From Alkaliphilus hydrothermalis (GTDB lineage Bacteria; Bacillota; Clostridia; Peptostreptococcales; Natronincolaceae), in the NCBI RefSeq assembly GCF_016908555.1, contig NZ_JAFBEE010000003.1, forward strand, positions 62,001-126,000: DNA of 64,000 nt. Direction: 5' to 3'. This document shows, in pieces, positions 50,105-59,264 of this stretch. The notes beneath the pieces were generated by a model that saw only the letters and a program-made list of their open reading frames with translations, did no database searches and was not told where the DNA came from. The position numbers and the translations under genes were made by a program. How positions within the stretch are numbered: position 1 is the first letter of the stretch; each line of letters begins with the position of its first letter.

Positions 50105-50780
50105 AACCATATGCCCCCCTTTCTTGATCTCGTACAATTCTACCTTTTTCGAGGGCAATTACCCTTTGTTGCATGACATCAACGATGTCCTTTGCATGGG
50201 TAACCATTAATATAGTGGTGCCTCTTCTATTGATTTGTCGAAGTACCTTCATAATCTCCCAAGCTGTCTCAGGGTCTAGGTTTCCTGTAGGCTCATCGGC
50301 AATCAAAATAGATGGGTTATTAACAATGGCTCTAGCAATAGATACCCTTTGTCTTTCTCCCCCTGAAAGCTGATGGGGATAATTGTTTGCTCGATCACTT
50401 AAGCCCACCATCCCCAATACCATAGGAACCTGTCTTCTAATTTCCCTTGAGGAGGCTTCAATAATTTCCATTGCAAATGCTACATTTTCAAAGACTGTCT
50501 TGTTGGGTAGCAACCTAAAATCCTGAAAAATCACCCCTATATTTCTTCTGAGTAGGGGGGTTTTTCTTTTAGATAGCTTTGTAATTTCTTTATTATCTAA
50601 GTAAATCTTACCCTCCGATGGTTCTTCTTCCTTCAGTAGTAGTTTAATAAAGGTGGATTTACCTGCACCACTGGGGCCAACTAGAAAGGCAAATTCCCCT
50701 TTGTCTATCTTAAGGTTAATATTCGTTAAAGCTTGTACACCATTTTTATACTTTTTACTTACATTCATCATCTCTATCAA
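50094..50780 (-). CDS. ftsE: Cell division ATP-binding protein FtsE
   Basis: An ABC-type ATPase of about 228 residues. Walker A GPSGAGKST, Q-loop FQDFRLLP, signature LSGGERQRV and Walker B ILIADEPTGNLDP are all intact. I place the start at TTG 50780 (MIEMMNVSKKY), which has AGGAG 9 nt upstream and matches family starts. The TTG at 50789 directly touches that site. TATAAT (50861-50856) on the minus strand is a candidate -10, with no clear -35. It is the first gene of ftsE-ftsX-M23. Confidence 0.93.
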   Translation of the reverse strand: MIEMMNVSKKYKNGVQALTNINLKIDKGEFAFLVGPSGAGKSTFIKLLLKEEEPSEGKIYLDNKEITKLSKRKTPLLRRNIGVIFQDFRLLPNKTVFENVAFAMEIIEASSREIRRQVPMVLGMVGLSDRANNYPHQLSGGERQRVSIARAIVNNPSILIADEPTGNLDPETAWEIMKVLRQINRRGTTILMVTHAKDIVDVMQQRVIALEKGRIVRDQERGAYGYED

Positions 50781-50977
50781 GTTTATCAACTCCTGTTATC
50801 TACATTATCCTATTTCGACATTAACTTGTATTTTCCTTTATAAAAACAGCAGTGTATTATAGTGATTTATACCTATTTTCATTGTATTTCGAGGAAATAA
50901 TAGTCATATTTATATTTATCAATCTTTTTCTACCAACACTCTACTCCATTATACCAATATTGTAGCCCCTATTTCAA

Positions 50978-51007
50978 TTGAATTGATTACCAAAATTCTG
51001 ATACAAT
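50978..51007 (+). promoter_or_regulatory. Putative promoter of the 5-formyl-THF cyclo-ligase gene
   Basis: TTGAAT (50978-50983) and TACAAT (51002-51007) are separated by 18 nt, 46 nt upstream of the ATG. It lies in the divergent gap with ftsE. Confidence 0.55.
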
Positions 51008-51053
51008 ATAGATAATAGCTTAAAATACCAGCATTTAGGGGGCGTTTCATAAA

Positions 51054-51626
51054 ATGAAAAAAATCATTCGACAAAAAATCCTAAATAAAAGAGAAAATTT
51101 ACAAAGAGAAGAAGTTGTCATAAGAAGTAGCAGAATCATTAAAAATTTAGACGCTTTGGAATATTTTACAAATGCAGTGAATATTATGCTGTACCTTTCC
51201 TTTCGCAACGAAGTAGACACAAAGGATCTGATTGTAAAGTTACTGAAGGAAAATAAAAGGGTTTTTATCCCTGTAACGGTTCCAAAAACAAAGGAACTAG
51301 TTGTATCGGAACTAATAAACCCTGATGCAGATTTGGAACTAGGCCACTTTGGGGTAATGGAGCCAAAACAAGAAGCTCTTCGACCAGTTACCCCAGAGAC
51401 GCTTGATTTAGTAATCGTACCAGGAGTTGCCTATGATGAAAGGGGCTACCGTATTGGCTATGGTGGTGGCTATTATGATCGTTTCCTTCCTAAGCTCATG
51501 CCTAATACTCCTAAAGTATCCATTGCCTTTGAATTACAAATGATAGACCAAGTAGATGATGATTCCTTTGATATTCCTGTGGATTTTATTATTACAGAGG
51601 AAAGAATCATCAGCTGTAAAAAGTAA
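51054..51626 (+). CDS. 5-formyltetrahydrofolate cyclo-ligase
   Basis: Converts 5-formyl-THF to 5,10-methenyl-THF with ATP, returning stored folate to use. The 190 residues include KKIIRQKILNKRENL (start), YLSFRNEVDT, and the diagnostic PGVAYDERGYRIGYGGGYYDRFL (about residues 123-145). GGGGGCG lies about 9 nt before the ATG. It is a single gene on the plus strand, convergent with lonB, with a palindromic repeat between them. Confidence 0.93.
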   Translation: MKKIIRQKILNKRENLQREEVVIRSSRIIKNLDALEYFTNAVNIMLYLSFRNEVDTKDLIVKLLKENKRVFIPVTVPKTKELVVSELINPDADLELGHFGVMEPKQEALRPVTPETLDLVIVPGVAYDERGYRIGYGGGYYDRFLPKLMPNTPKVSIAFELQMIDQVDDDSFDIPVDFIITEERIISCKK

Positions 51627-51691
51627 TACCAAAATCTTCTACATACTTACAAACCAGTACTTGTTCTAAGATTAATATCAAAGTCAATAAT

Positions 51692-51804
51692 CTCTAGCCT
51701 GTTCAAAACCATTAGATTCAAGGCACAATAACAGCCAGCCACCGCAGCGTATATAGAAATACGCAAGGGTGCTGGCTGTTTGCAGTGAAGAAGATGGTTT
51801 TCTA
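51692..51804. repeat. Palindromic repeat, copy C, at the lonB stop codon
   Basis: The left end CTCTAGCCTGTTCAAAA and ATTAGATTCAAGG match copies A and B. The inner stem AACAGCCAGC (51730-51739) pairs perfectly with GCTGGCTGTT (51771-51780). The apical stem is GCGTAT/ATACGC (51747-51764). The right end (GAAGATGGTTTTCTAC) is diverged and runs into the lonB stop codon at 51802-51804. It also lies downstream of the convergent 5-formyl-THF cyclo-ligase gene and may serve as a terminator for either. Confidence 0.8.
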
Positions 51805-54198
51805 CTTGTTTTGATTCTTTTTAGATAGTCCCTTTAATTTTTCTGTAATCAAGTAATTAATCGTTCCCTCTGGATATACTCCAGTGTCCAATAATTCTCC
51901 AGCAGGTACATCTGTAAGGATTTCTATTCCCTCCTCCACATGACTGATGGCGTAAATATGAAAATGATTGTTTCTAACAGCTTCGATTACATCTTGTCTT
52001 AGCATAAGATTTTTGACATTCTGTATCGGAATGACCACACCTTGATTTCCAGTTAATCCCTCCAGACTACATACATCAAAGAACCCCTCTATTTTTTCAT
52101 TGACACCACCAATAGGCTGTATTTCACCCTTTTGATTCACGGACCCTGTAACAGCTATGGATTGCTTAATGGGTACTTCTGCTATGCTGGATAGAATAGC
52201 ATACAGCTCAGTGCTGGAGGCACTATCTCCATCAATCATCGAATAGTTTTGCTCAAAACTAATGCTTACAGCTAAAGAAAGAGGCTCTTGTTGAGCATAT
52301 TTATAGCCTAGATAACCACTTAGAATTAATACTCCTTTATCATGGATACTACCACTCTTCTTTACTTCCCTTTCAATATTAATAATACCTGCCTTGCCCC
52401 TGTAGGTGCTTACTGTGATACGACTTGGCTTTCCAAAGCTATGTTCACCTGTTCCCATAACCACCAATCCATTAATCTGTCCTATTTGTTTGCCCCTACA
52501 ATCCATCAGTAATGAACCATCTTTAATCATTTCATTCAGCTTTTCTTCATATTTGCTATTTCGATAAATCTTCTGCTGTATGGCTTTTTCAACATGTTTC
52601 TTTAGTACGATTTCGCCACCATTTATGTCCCTCCATGCATCGGCTTCGTAGAGAATTTCTACGATTTGATTAAACTGAGCACTTAGTTTGTCCTTATGAT
52701 CTGCCAATCTAGAGCTATACTCCATCACCCTTGCAACTGCTGAGAAATCAAATGGCTTCAAATTTTCTTTTTCACAATGGGCAGCTATAAATTGAGCCAT
52801 TTTCATGACATTTTCCTTATCTTTACTCATTTCTACATCAAAGTCTGCCATGACTTTGAAGAGTTTTCTAAAATCTTCATCTAGATTGTATAGGGCATGA
52901 TATGTTTGATGATCTCCAATTAAAACAATCTTAATATTTAAAGGGATTGCTTCCGGCTTGAGGGTAGATGTTACCACATAACCCATCAGCTTATTAATGG
53001 ATTCAATATTGACTTCCCCAGTTTTCAGGGCTCTTTTGAGGGTTTCCCATGCATGCTGTTGTAGTAGTACTTCATGAATATTTAAAACCAAATAACCTCC
53101 ATTAGATAAGTGCAAAGCTCCTGGTTTTATCTCCATAAAATCTGTTTTTAAGACACCCATCTCATTTTTATATTCTATCGAGCCAAGTAAATTATATAGG
53201 GATGGATTACTCTCAATAATGATCGGTGCATGGGTTAATTCTCTGTTGTCTATAAAGAGATTTACCCCATAGCGGTTTAAAAAGTCCTCCTGCATCTTCC
53301 CCTGCATCATAAGGAGACGATTTACATTTGCCTCTGGGACTTCATCCTGCTTCTTAAAATAATCCAGATGTTCTAGGATATCCTGCTCCAGATGGTTGAT
53401 GTATTCCACCATTAATTTTCTATGGCCGTATCTTTGAAGCAGTTTAGTAATATAAAAGTTGATGATTCGATAACCCTTGGATTCTTCTAGCTTTTTTAAT
53501 TGATTTCTAAACTCTGCCTCTAATGTCTTCATTTGATTGAAGTATTGCAGTGTCTCCAACGTAAGCTGGCTGGAATTTTCCCTTAATTCCTCAACTTCTT
53601 CCGCCGATAACTGGCCATATTCTTCTTTGGTCATTGGCTGATCTCCTTTAAGGGGAACAGTCACCAGTCCTCCCTCTGATTCCTTGACGACGAAACCATA
53701 TTTCGAAGCAATTTTATCAATCAGCTGTACTACCTTATCATTCTCCTGTTGAAAGCTTCTATATAATTGATTTTTCTCTGCCTCATATTCGCTTCCTTCA
53801 AAAATATTTGAAATCTCCCTTTGAAGGTCATTTATTAAATCCTCCATATCCTTTTTAAATTGAGCTCCTAACCCAGCCTCCATAGATAATGCTTTTGGCT
53901 TATCTGGGTTTTTAAAATTATAAACATAGACCCAATCATCGGGAACTTCTTGTTCTTCAGCTAATTTTTTTGTAATGGAATAGGAATAACTACTACGGCC
54001 TGTCCCACTTAATCCAGCTACAAAGATGTTGTAACCCTTCTTCTTCATACGTAACCCAAAGCTTAGTGCCTCTACAGCCCTTTCTTGTCCAATAATCTCA
54101 TTTAAAGGTTCTAAAGTATCAGTTGCTTGAAAATCCATAAAATCAAGTTTACATGGACTGGTAAGTGCATCTGGTTCTAGCCGGTATTTCCTATTCAT
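51802..54198 (-). CDS. LonB-type ATP-dependent protease
   Basis: A 798-residue AAA+ protease of the Lon-related COG1067 group. Walker A is GLSGTGRSS (residues 62-70), with Arg where Lys is usual, a substitution known in this group. Coiled-coil and AAA regions follow. The C-terminal Lon proteolytic domain carries DGDSASSTEL (Ser nucleophile) and GGVNEKIEGF (Lys of the dyad). AAA_32/LonH-like proteins probably degrade damaged or specific proteins. GGAGGGGGAA precedes ATG 54198. It seems monocistronic. Confidence 0.9.
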   Translation of the reverse strand: MNRKYRLEPDALTSPCKLDFMDFQATDTLEPLNEIIGQERAVEALSFGLRMKKKGYNIFVAGLSGTGRSSYSYSITKKLAEEQEVPDDWVYVYNFKNPDKPKALSMEAGLGAQFKKDMEDLINDLQREISNIFEGSEYEAEKNQLYRSFQQENDKVVQLIDKIASKYGFVVKESEGGLVTVPLKGDQPMTKEEYGQLSAEEVEELRENSSQLTLETLQYFNQMKTLEAEFRNQLKKLEESKGYRIINFYITKLLQRYGHRKLMVEYINHLEQDILEHLDYFKKQDEVPEANVNRLLMMQGKMQEDFLNRYGVNLFIDNRELTHAPIIIESNPSLYNLLGSIEYKNEMGVLKTDFMEIKPGALHLSNGGYLVLNIHEVLLQQHAWETLKRALKTGEVNIESINKLMGYVVTSTLKPEAIPLNIKIVLIGDHQTYHALYNLDEDFRKLFKVMADFDVEMSKDKENVMKMAQFIAAHCEKENLKPFDFSAVARVMEYSSRLADHKDKLSAQFNQIVEILYEADAWRDINGGEIVLKKHVEKAIQQKIYRNSKYEEKLNEMIKDGSLLMDCRGKQIGQINGLVVMGTGEHSFGKPSRITVSTYRGKAGIINIEREVKKSGSIHDKGVLILSGYLGYKYAQQEPLSLAVSISFEQNYSMIDGDSASSTELYAILSSIAEVPIKQSIAVTGSVNQKGEIQPIGGVNEKIEGFFDVCSLEGLTGNQGVVIPIQNVKNLMLRQDVIEAVRNNHFHIYAISHVEEGIEILTDVPAGELLDTGVYPEGTINYLITEKLKGLSKKNQNK

Positions 54199-54299
54199 AT
54201 TACATTCCCCCTCCGTATGTTTTTTAATGTATACCCATTTTAAGAAAGTTCAACAAATTTATTTTCAAAAATACTTATGGGGTTGTTTTTGATGGATTA

Positions 54300-55511
54300 T
54301 TATTTTCCGCCTGCCTCTAGCACATTAGACTGATGAGCTGGATCTGGTTGCCCATCCTTATGTCTAGTTCCATTTAGGAAATATACATCAAAATGTCCAT
54401 TGTAATTGTTGTCTTTGATATATTGGATATCATGGGGTGTTGAAGTTGCGGAAGCCGCTAATCTTCTGCCATCGACTTCTACTATGATTACTCTTCTAGT
54501 CCAACTATAACTACCTCCCCAAACTCCCTTCATAATGGCAGCATCCTTTGCTGTCAAAGGCTCACAATCTGCGTGATTGGCTCCGATGGTACGCTTTGCC
54601 TGCCATCTCTTACCTGTTTTAACATCATACATTGTAAATACTTTACCGATTGGCACTACATATTGGGCCTCAGTCCACCAGTCTAATAATTCTCCGTATT
54701 GTGGGCCAGGAGTAGGCTTTACTGCAATGTGATATACTGGGATTGTCAGCTTTTGTCCTACTCTTAATACACTTCTGTCCGTCAGCCCATTTACTTGCTT
54801 TAACTCAGGAAAAGGGATACCGTACTTGATGGATATACTCCACAGGTCATCTCCGCTGGCTACTATATGGGTTGTGGTGGTCTTTGTGTTTACACCAGAG
54901 GCAGGTGGTACAGTACTACCTGTATTGTCTGGTGTTATACTGGTTCCCTTTGGAATAGATAATATTTGTCCTATATAAATTGACTGCCCTTCCTTTAGGT
55001 TGTTTTGTTGCATTAATTGTTGTAGATTTACATTGAATTTCTGACTGATAATCCAAGGGGTATCACCTTTTACCACTGTGTATTTATTTACTTCTGGGGT
55101 TATGGTTGACTTGCTGGGAATAAGGATAACCTGTCCAGGATAGATATGGGATGAAGCAGTCATTCCATTTATTCTCAGCAATTCATTCAAGCTTACTCCA
55201 AAACGGTTGCTGATGATCCATGGTGTATCATTTTTGGTTACTGTGTAGTTGGTATATGTTGGTTGATTTGTTTGCCCTGTGGAGGGTATTGTTATAATAC
55301 TGCCCACCATTAGTGCAGGGGTTGTTTGGTATTGAGGATTTAAACGATAGATTTCATTCAAATTTGTATTGTATTGTTGTGAGATTTTCCATAAAGTATC
55401 ACCGCTCTTTACGGTATGTATTTGATTTGCAAAGGTATAGTTAACTGTTGATGAGAATAGGGTTGCCACCATTGTCGTACCTATTAAAAGCTTTTTTATA
55501 TTTTTCTGCAT
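54300..55511 (-). CDS. Exported protein with four LysM domains
   Basis: A 403-residue protein with a signal peptide (about residues 1-29) and four LysM repeats (about 32-76, 88-132, 143-187, 214-258) that bind peptidoglycan or chitin-like glycans. A conserved C-terminal domain of about 135 residues follows (VKTGKRWQAKRTIGANHADC, MKGVWGGSYSWTRR). I have seen this last domain in clostridial wall proteins but cannot name it. ATG 55511 has AAGGAGG 8 nt upstream; the 42 codons before it are untranslated. The glycosidase gene lies upstream on the same strand. Confidence 0.88.
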   Translation of the reverse strand: MQKNIKKLLIGTTMVATLFSSTVNYTFANQIHTVKSGDTLWKISQQYNTNLNEIYRLNPQYQTTPALMVGSIITIPSTGQTNQPTYTNYTVTKNDTPWIISNRFGVSLNELLRINGMTASSHIYPGQVILIPSKSTITPEVNKYTVVKGDTPWIISQKFNVNLQQLMQQNNLKEGQSIYIGQILSIPKGTSITPDNTGSTVPPASGVNTKTTTTHIVASGDDLWSISIKYGIPFPELKQVNGLTDRSVLRVGQKLTIPVYHIAVKPTPGPQYGELLDWWTEAQYVVPIGKVFTMYDVKTGKRWQAKRTIGANHADCEPLTAKDAAIMKGVWGGSYSWTRRVIIVEVDGRRLAASATSTPHDIQYIKDNNYNGHFDVYFLNGTRHKDGQPDPAHQSNVLEAGGK

Positions 55512-55605
55512 AGTGTTGCCTCCTTTGTCGAAATATAAGTGTCCTAGATATAATACGACGGGAAACCCCTTGATTCCTTGATGTAAATTATGGCATTGTT
55601 TCCTA

Positions 55606-55660
55606 CAAAAGAAGACCCAGCCTCCAATGGTTATCATTTTGTAACCGTTGGAAACTGGGC
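55606..55660 (-). terminator. Terminator of the phosphodiester glycosidase gene
   Basis: CCCAGCCTCCAATGGTTA (55616-55633) pairs, with a few mismatches, with TAACCGTTGGAAACTGGG (55642-55659). TCTTCTTTTG follows on the minus strand, 7 nt past the stop codon. Confidence 0.75.
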
Positions 55661-55666
55661 TATTTT

Positions 55667-58471
55667 TTACTTAAAAATAGATTTAATTTGATAGGTTAAA
55701 GTGTTACCCGATACATTGAATTCCAAATATTGATACGTATCATGGGGGCTTTTGGGAGGGATTTTAGGATTGGTTCCTGTAGAAATATATCTTACGCCAT
55801 TTTTGAGGTCCACCTTTAGGGCTTCCCCACCGTATAGCACAAATATATTTTTTCCCTTCTCAGCCTCCTTTGTCAACATCTCTTCAAAAAGTTTGGCTTC
55901 TAGACCATCAGAAAAGCCATTTGTACCCCAAATGGGATTTGGTAACACAATGAAAATGTTATTCTTCTTTGTGTTTTCCAGTTGACTCTTTAGGTAGGGC
56001 CATTGACTAAAGTTGGTTTGTCTTAGTCCCTTTTGTCTATTATCTAGTTTGATAATCAGATGATCTACATTATCTTGATGGGAGTGTCCTGATGATGCAA
56101 TCACCATTGGTTTTTTAAGCTTGGCTTTCACGCCTTCCTCTACGTTCCCTGTAAATAGGGCTGTGTTGCTTGCATGATTTATTTTATTCACTATGTTATT
56201 TACTAGATATCGCTCCATTAAGGTGTTTTGATTTAAAGCAATTCCACTATGGGCAGTGATGATATTGCCTTTAGTGGCTGCTTCTTTGTATAGGGGGTCT
56301 TTGATTACTGGCTTACTTACAGTCTGGATAGTGCTACCGATGGGGTAGACCGCCTGTAGATCGTCAAAGACTATTCTCCCCTTTACCTTTTCCTCAGGAT
56401 TGGGCTCAACAACATACACTCTGTCTAATTTAACAGGATAGGCGATATTAGCAGGTAAAGCTGCCTCTAAGTACTTCCACCCTGTCCAATCCACCCCCCT
56501 CTTAAAGTCAAGGGTATGGACGGTTCCATTTCCATCATAAATTCTACCTCTAATCCATTGGGTTGATTGTTGGTCTGCTGATACCCATACACCTAATTTA
56601 AGGGGCTTTCCACTGATGGTAATACCACCATTAGGATAATCCATATAGGCTCCCCTTGTGGCTTCTGTAGTGGTAAAGTCGTACTCCAATGCCACTGCAT
56701 CAGTGTTTTGTCTCCCCTCATCCACTAATGAAATAGAGCCCGTCACCCCCTGTGGGTAACTGTTGAACCTTACCTTCATTTCATTAAAGTTATCCAGAAT
56801 TACCTGTTGATTACCCACAGCCACAGGGATATTCAGCTTGCTATTCTTAAATTCAGCCACCAAAGTACCCTCACCATTGGAATTCCCTGCTGTATATACG
56901 CCATCCTTGATGGTCCCCAAGCCCTCTAAATCCTTCCATGTAATTTGCTGTGGATTAATCGGTGCCCTGTAACCTAAGGCATCTACCCCTGTAACTTTAA
57001 AGGAGGCTGTTTTCCCTTGGGATAATGTCAAGGAATTAGGTGTGATTTCAAGATTGGCAGGCTCTTCTAATACCTTAACCTCCACCTCTGTTGTTTTACC
57101 AAGATATTCCACCGCGATTACTGCCTTGCCAGATTTATTGGGAATAAACTTATTACCTGTAAAATTCCCTCCACCAGATTTTAATGAATATTTAATCTTT
57201 GAAGTATCTACTTTTATTGGATTATAGTTTGTATCAAAGCCCACAACACTTACTTCAACAGCTGTATCTTTGAACACATTTTGATTTGAAGCTTCTGCTT
57301 TGATTCCCTGTATAGGAGCAGCAATTGCATTGGATATTATGGCTAATCCATTGATAATTCTTCTTTCAGATCCATCAGAAGGCGTATTCGTCAACTGAGG
57401 CACAAAGCTCCCTGGTCTACGGGTGAGCATTGTACTGGAGCCTCCCCCATCCATAATGACAGCTTCATGGCTACCTAACTCAATCATCAACTTTGCCAAA
57501 CTATCACCATTTACGCCTACATATGAACTATGGCGACCATCCACTGTTACTAGGATTATTTGACTTCGATTCTTTGTTATCCCCACTGCCGACCTAGGAT
57601 GATTTCCTGTAACGCTCTGGGTAAAGGGAACGACTTGTCCATTTTTAACCAAAAGCGTTCCTCCTCCTAGAGCTAATTTCATACTATCTACTCCAGGAAT
57701 CATCAGGGTTTCTATCGTCAATACATCTCCAACGTTAATATTTCTCATTAGCTCGGCACCCCAAAACCCAGTCGCCATGACTATATATCCATTAGCAGGT
57801 ATATTCACTGAGGGTTGGCTTTTTCTAACCTCTACAACTTTGTTATCAACCACAAGGACTTCCACTAGATCCTGCCTGTCCTCGGCTACCCCTAGGGACT
57901 GAGGCCCCCAATTTTTATCAATCACTGTTATGTATTGATATTTTGAAGTGATTTTATTGATGGCAGCCACCTTCAATTCTTTACCTTTATCGGTCTTTAA
58001 TTTCAGGTAATAATCTAGGTAATCTGCAAAAGCATTATTGTATCTATTAATGTAAAAAGTAGCTAATTCATTTGCAATAACAGGACTACTAATCATCTTT
58101 CCATCCTTTAACATGATTCCCATGGGTGAATCAGGGTTTGTCATATAAAAGAAGTCTCCATTCATTGCCCCTACAACATTTTCTTTTCTCTTTACCATCG
58201 ATGTTAGGGTTTCCTTTGTTGACACACCACCCGAACTCTGTAATAGGTCTAGTTCTATGGTTTCATCATTTAAATCAACATATAATGCATTGACGTTTAA
58301 CCAACCGTCTTTAGTAAACCGCTGGATATGTTTTTGGGTTACCCCACTGGAAAGCCTTTCTGTGGTGATTTTTTCGTAAAAATCACTATTAGCGTTAGCT
58401 CCTACCGTTAGACTCAACAACAGGATAATACTAAAGATGCCAGTCCATATACGTTTCTTTTGTAAGCTCAT
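55667..58471 (-). CDS. Secreted phosphodiester glycosidase (NAGPA domain) with C-terminal phosphoesterase-like region
   Basis: A 934-residue exported protein (signal about residues 8-28). The N-terminal half carries the NAGPA fold: VVGAMNGDFFYM, LALGGGTLLVKNG, NHPRSAVGITKNRSQ and AVIMDGGGSSTML, as in enzymes that expose sugar phosphates or act on wall glycans. The middle has Ig-like repeats (about 385-560) and a beta-sandwich region. The last 200 residues (SSGHSHQDNVDHLIIKL, IFIVLPNPIWG) look like a calcineurin-type phosphoesterase lacking clear metal sites, so that part is tentative. AAAGGGGGA precedes ATG 58471. Confidence 0.8.
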   Translation of the reverse strand: MSLQKKRIWTGIFSIILLLSLTVGANANSDFYEKITTERLSSGVTQKHIQRFTKDGWLNVNALYVDLNDETIELDLLQSSGGVSTKETLTSMVKRKENVVGAMNGDFFYMTNPDSPMGIMLKDGKMISSPVIANELATFYINRYNNAFADYLDYYLKLKTDKGKELKVAAINKITSKYQYITVIDKNWGPQSLGVAEDRQDLVEVLVVDNKVVEVRKSQPSVNIPANGYIVMATGFWGAELMRNINVGDVLTIETLMIPGVDSMKLALGGGTLLVKNGQVVPFTQSVTGNHPRSAVGITKNRSQIILVTVDGRHSSYVGVNGDSLAKLMIELGSHEAVIMDGGGSSTMLTRRPGSFVPQLTNTPSDGSERRIINGLAIISNAIAAPIQGIKAEASNQNVFKDTAVEVSVVGFDTNYNPIKVDTSKIKYSLKSGGGNFTGNKFIPNKSGKAVIAVEYLGKTTEVEVKVLEEPANLEITPNSLTLSQGKTASFKVTGVDALGYRAPINPQQITWKDLEGLGTIKDGVYTAGNSNGEGTLVAEFKNSKLNIPVAVGNQQVILDNFNEMKVRFNSYPQGVTGSISLVDEGRQNTDAVALEYDFTTTEATRGAYMDYPNGGITISGKPLKLGVWVSADQQSTQWIRGRIYDGNGTVHTLDFKRGVDWTGWKYLEAALPANIAYPVKLDRVYVVEPNPEEKVKGRIVFDDLQAVYPIGSTIQTVSKPVIKDPLYKEAATKGNIITAHSGIALNQNTLMERYLVNNIVNKINHASNTALFTGNVEEGVKAKLKKPMVIASSGHSHQDNVDHLIIKLDNRQKGLRQTNFSQWPYLKSQLENTKKNNIFIVLPNPIWGTNGFSDGLEAKLFEEMLTKEAEKGKNIFVLYGGEALKVDLKNGVRYISTGTNPKIPPKSPHDTYQYLEFNVSGNTLTYQIKSIFK

Positions 58472-58599
58472 TGCAATCCCCCTTTGGTGTCATATATTTC
58501 TAGTATTTAACTCTACTTTTCAGTATATCTCTTTTATATTGAATGTCCATTACAACTAGATTACAATTTAATGAATTTTTGGTATTACTTTTTAATATG

Positions 58600-58628
58600 A
58601 AGAATCCACCCAAATTAGGTGGATTCTT
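58600..58628 (-). terminator. Hairpin downstream of the PrcB-like gene
   Basis: AAGAATCCACC (58600-58610) pairs perfectly with GGTGGATTCTT (58618-58628), 23 nt past the stop codon. The minus-strand tail is only moderately T-rich, so its strength as a terminator is uncertain. Confidence 0.6.
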
Positions 58629-58650
58629 ATGTTTGATTGTTTTCCATTAA

Positions 58651-59121
58651 TTACTCAGGATTCCTAACCTGCAACTCAATCTTTTGAGGTAGCTCTTTCA
58701 AATCTGTTTTTGCTACTGCATAGGGATATGTAATCACCTGAGCCACCAATTCATCTGGTTTGGGATCTGTAAATACAGCATAAACCACCAGCTTTGATTC
58801 GTTTTCTTCTTCCACCAGCTCAATTTTCTCTATATCAACCCCATATCCTGCGGTCAATTTTTCTCCCCTAGTAACAATCACATAAACTTCATCATCAATT
58901 TTAGTAGCCAAAGCCCTCTCTAGCATCTTATACCTACCTATAATATCCGTAAGCTCCTCTGGTATATTTTCTGTAGCCACCACTTCGTACTTCACTGTGT
59001 CATTTTCCATAAAATTAGGAACACATCTCATTGCAACTACGACAACAACAATTAATAACATAACAGTAACTAATAATTTCCAATTTAACTTTGGAAATTT
59101 CGGTAATCTTAATTTATTCAC
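58651..59121 (-). CDS. Membrane-anchored PrcB-like protein
   Basis: A 156-residue protein with a basic start, one membrane segment (about residues 15-31), and an extracellular domain. RGEKLTAGYGVDIEKIELVEEENES resembles the PrcB C-terminal domain seen in some protease-associated proteins; the match is partial. GTG 59121 follows GGAGGGGGG with about 6-nt spacing; the TTG at 59139 overlaps that site. It is not adjacent to a protease gene, and its partner is unknown. Confidence 0.65.
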   Translation of the reverse strand: MNKLRLPKFPKLNWKLLVTVMLLIVVVVVAMRCVPNFMENDTVKYEVVATENIPEELTDIIGRYKMLERALATKIDDEVYVIVTRGEKLTAGYGVDIEKIELVEEENESKLVVYAVFTDPKPDELVAQVITYPYAVAKTDLKELPQKIELQVRNPE

Positions 59122-59214
59122 AATATTCCCCCCCTCCAATATTCTTTATGTCGTCCTCACTTCTATGTTTATTCTTGGATAATGGGAAATATTCAGAACT
59201 CAAATAAATTCCAT

Positions 59215-59245
59215 AAAAAAAGAAGCTAGCGAAAGCTTCCTTTTT
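59215..59245 (-). terminator. Terminator of the split transketolase operon
   Basis: GAAGCT (59222-59227) pairs with AGCTTC (59234-59239), extended by A/T pairs. A T-run follows on the minus strand (59221-59215). Confidence 0.8.
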
Positions 59246-59251
59246 CTATGA

Positions 59252-59264
59252 TTTTTCAACAGGC
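59252..59264 (-). repeat. Isolated repeat end after the transketolase stop codon
   Basis: On the minus strand the TAA stop of the transketolase gene is followed at once by GCCTGTTGAAAAA, the end motif of the palindromic repeats at 41.0 and 51.7 kb. It has no internal repeat body. It lies between stop codon and terminator, the same arrangement as the isolated end at 41016-41032. Confidence 0.6.
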
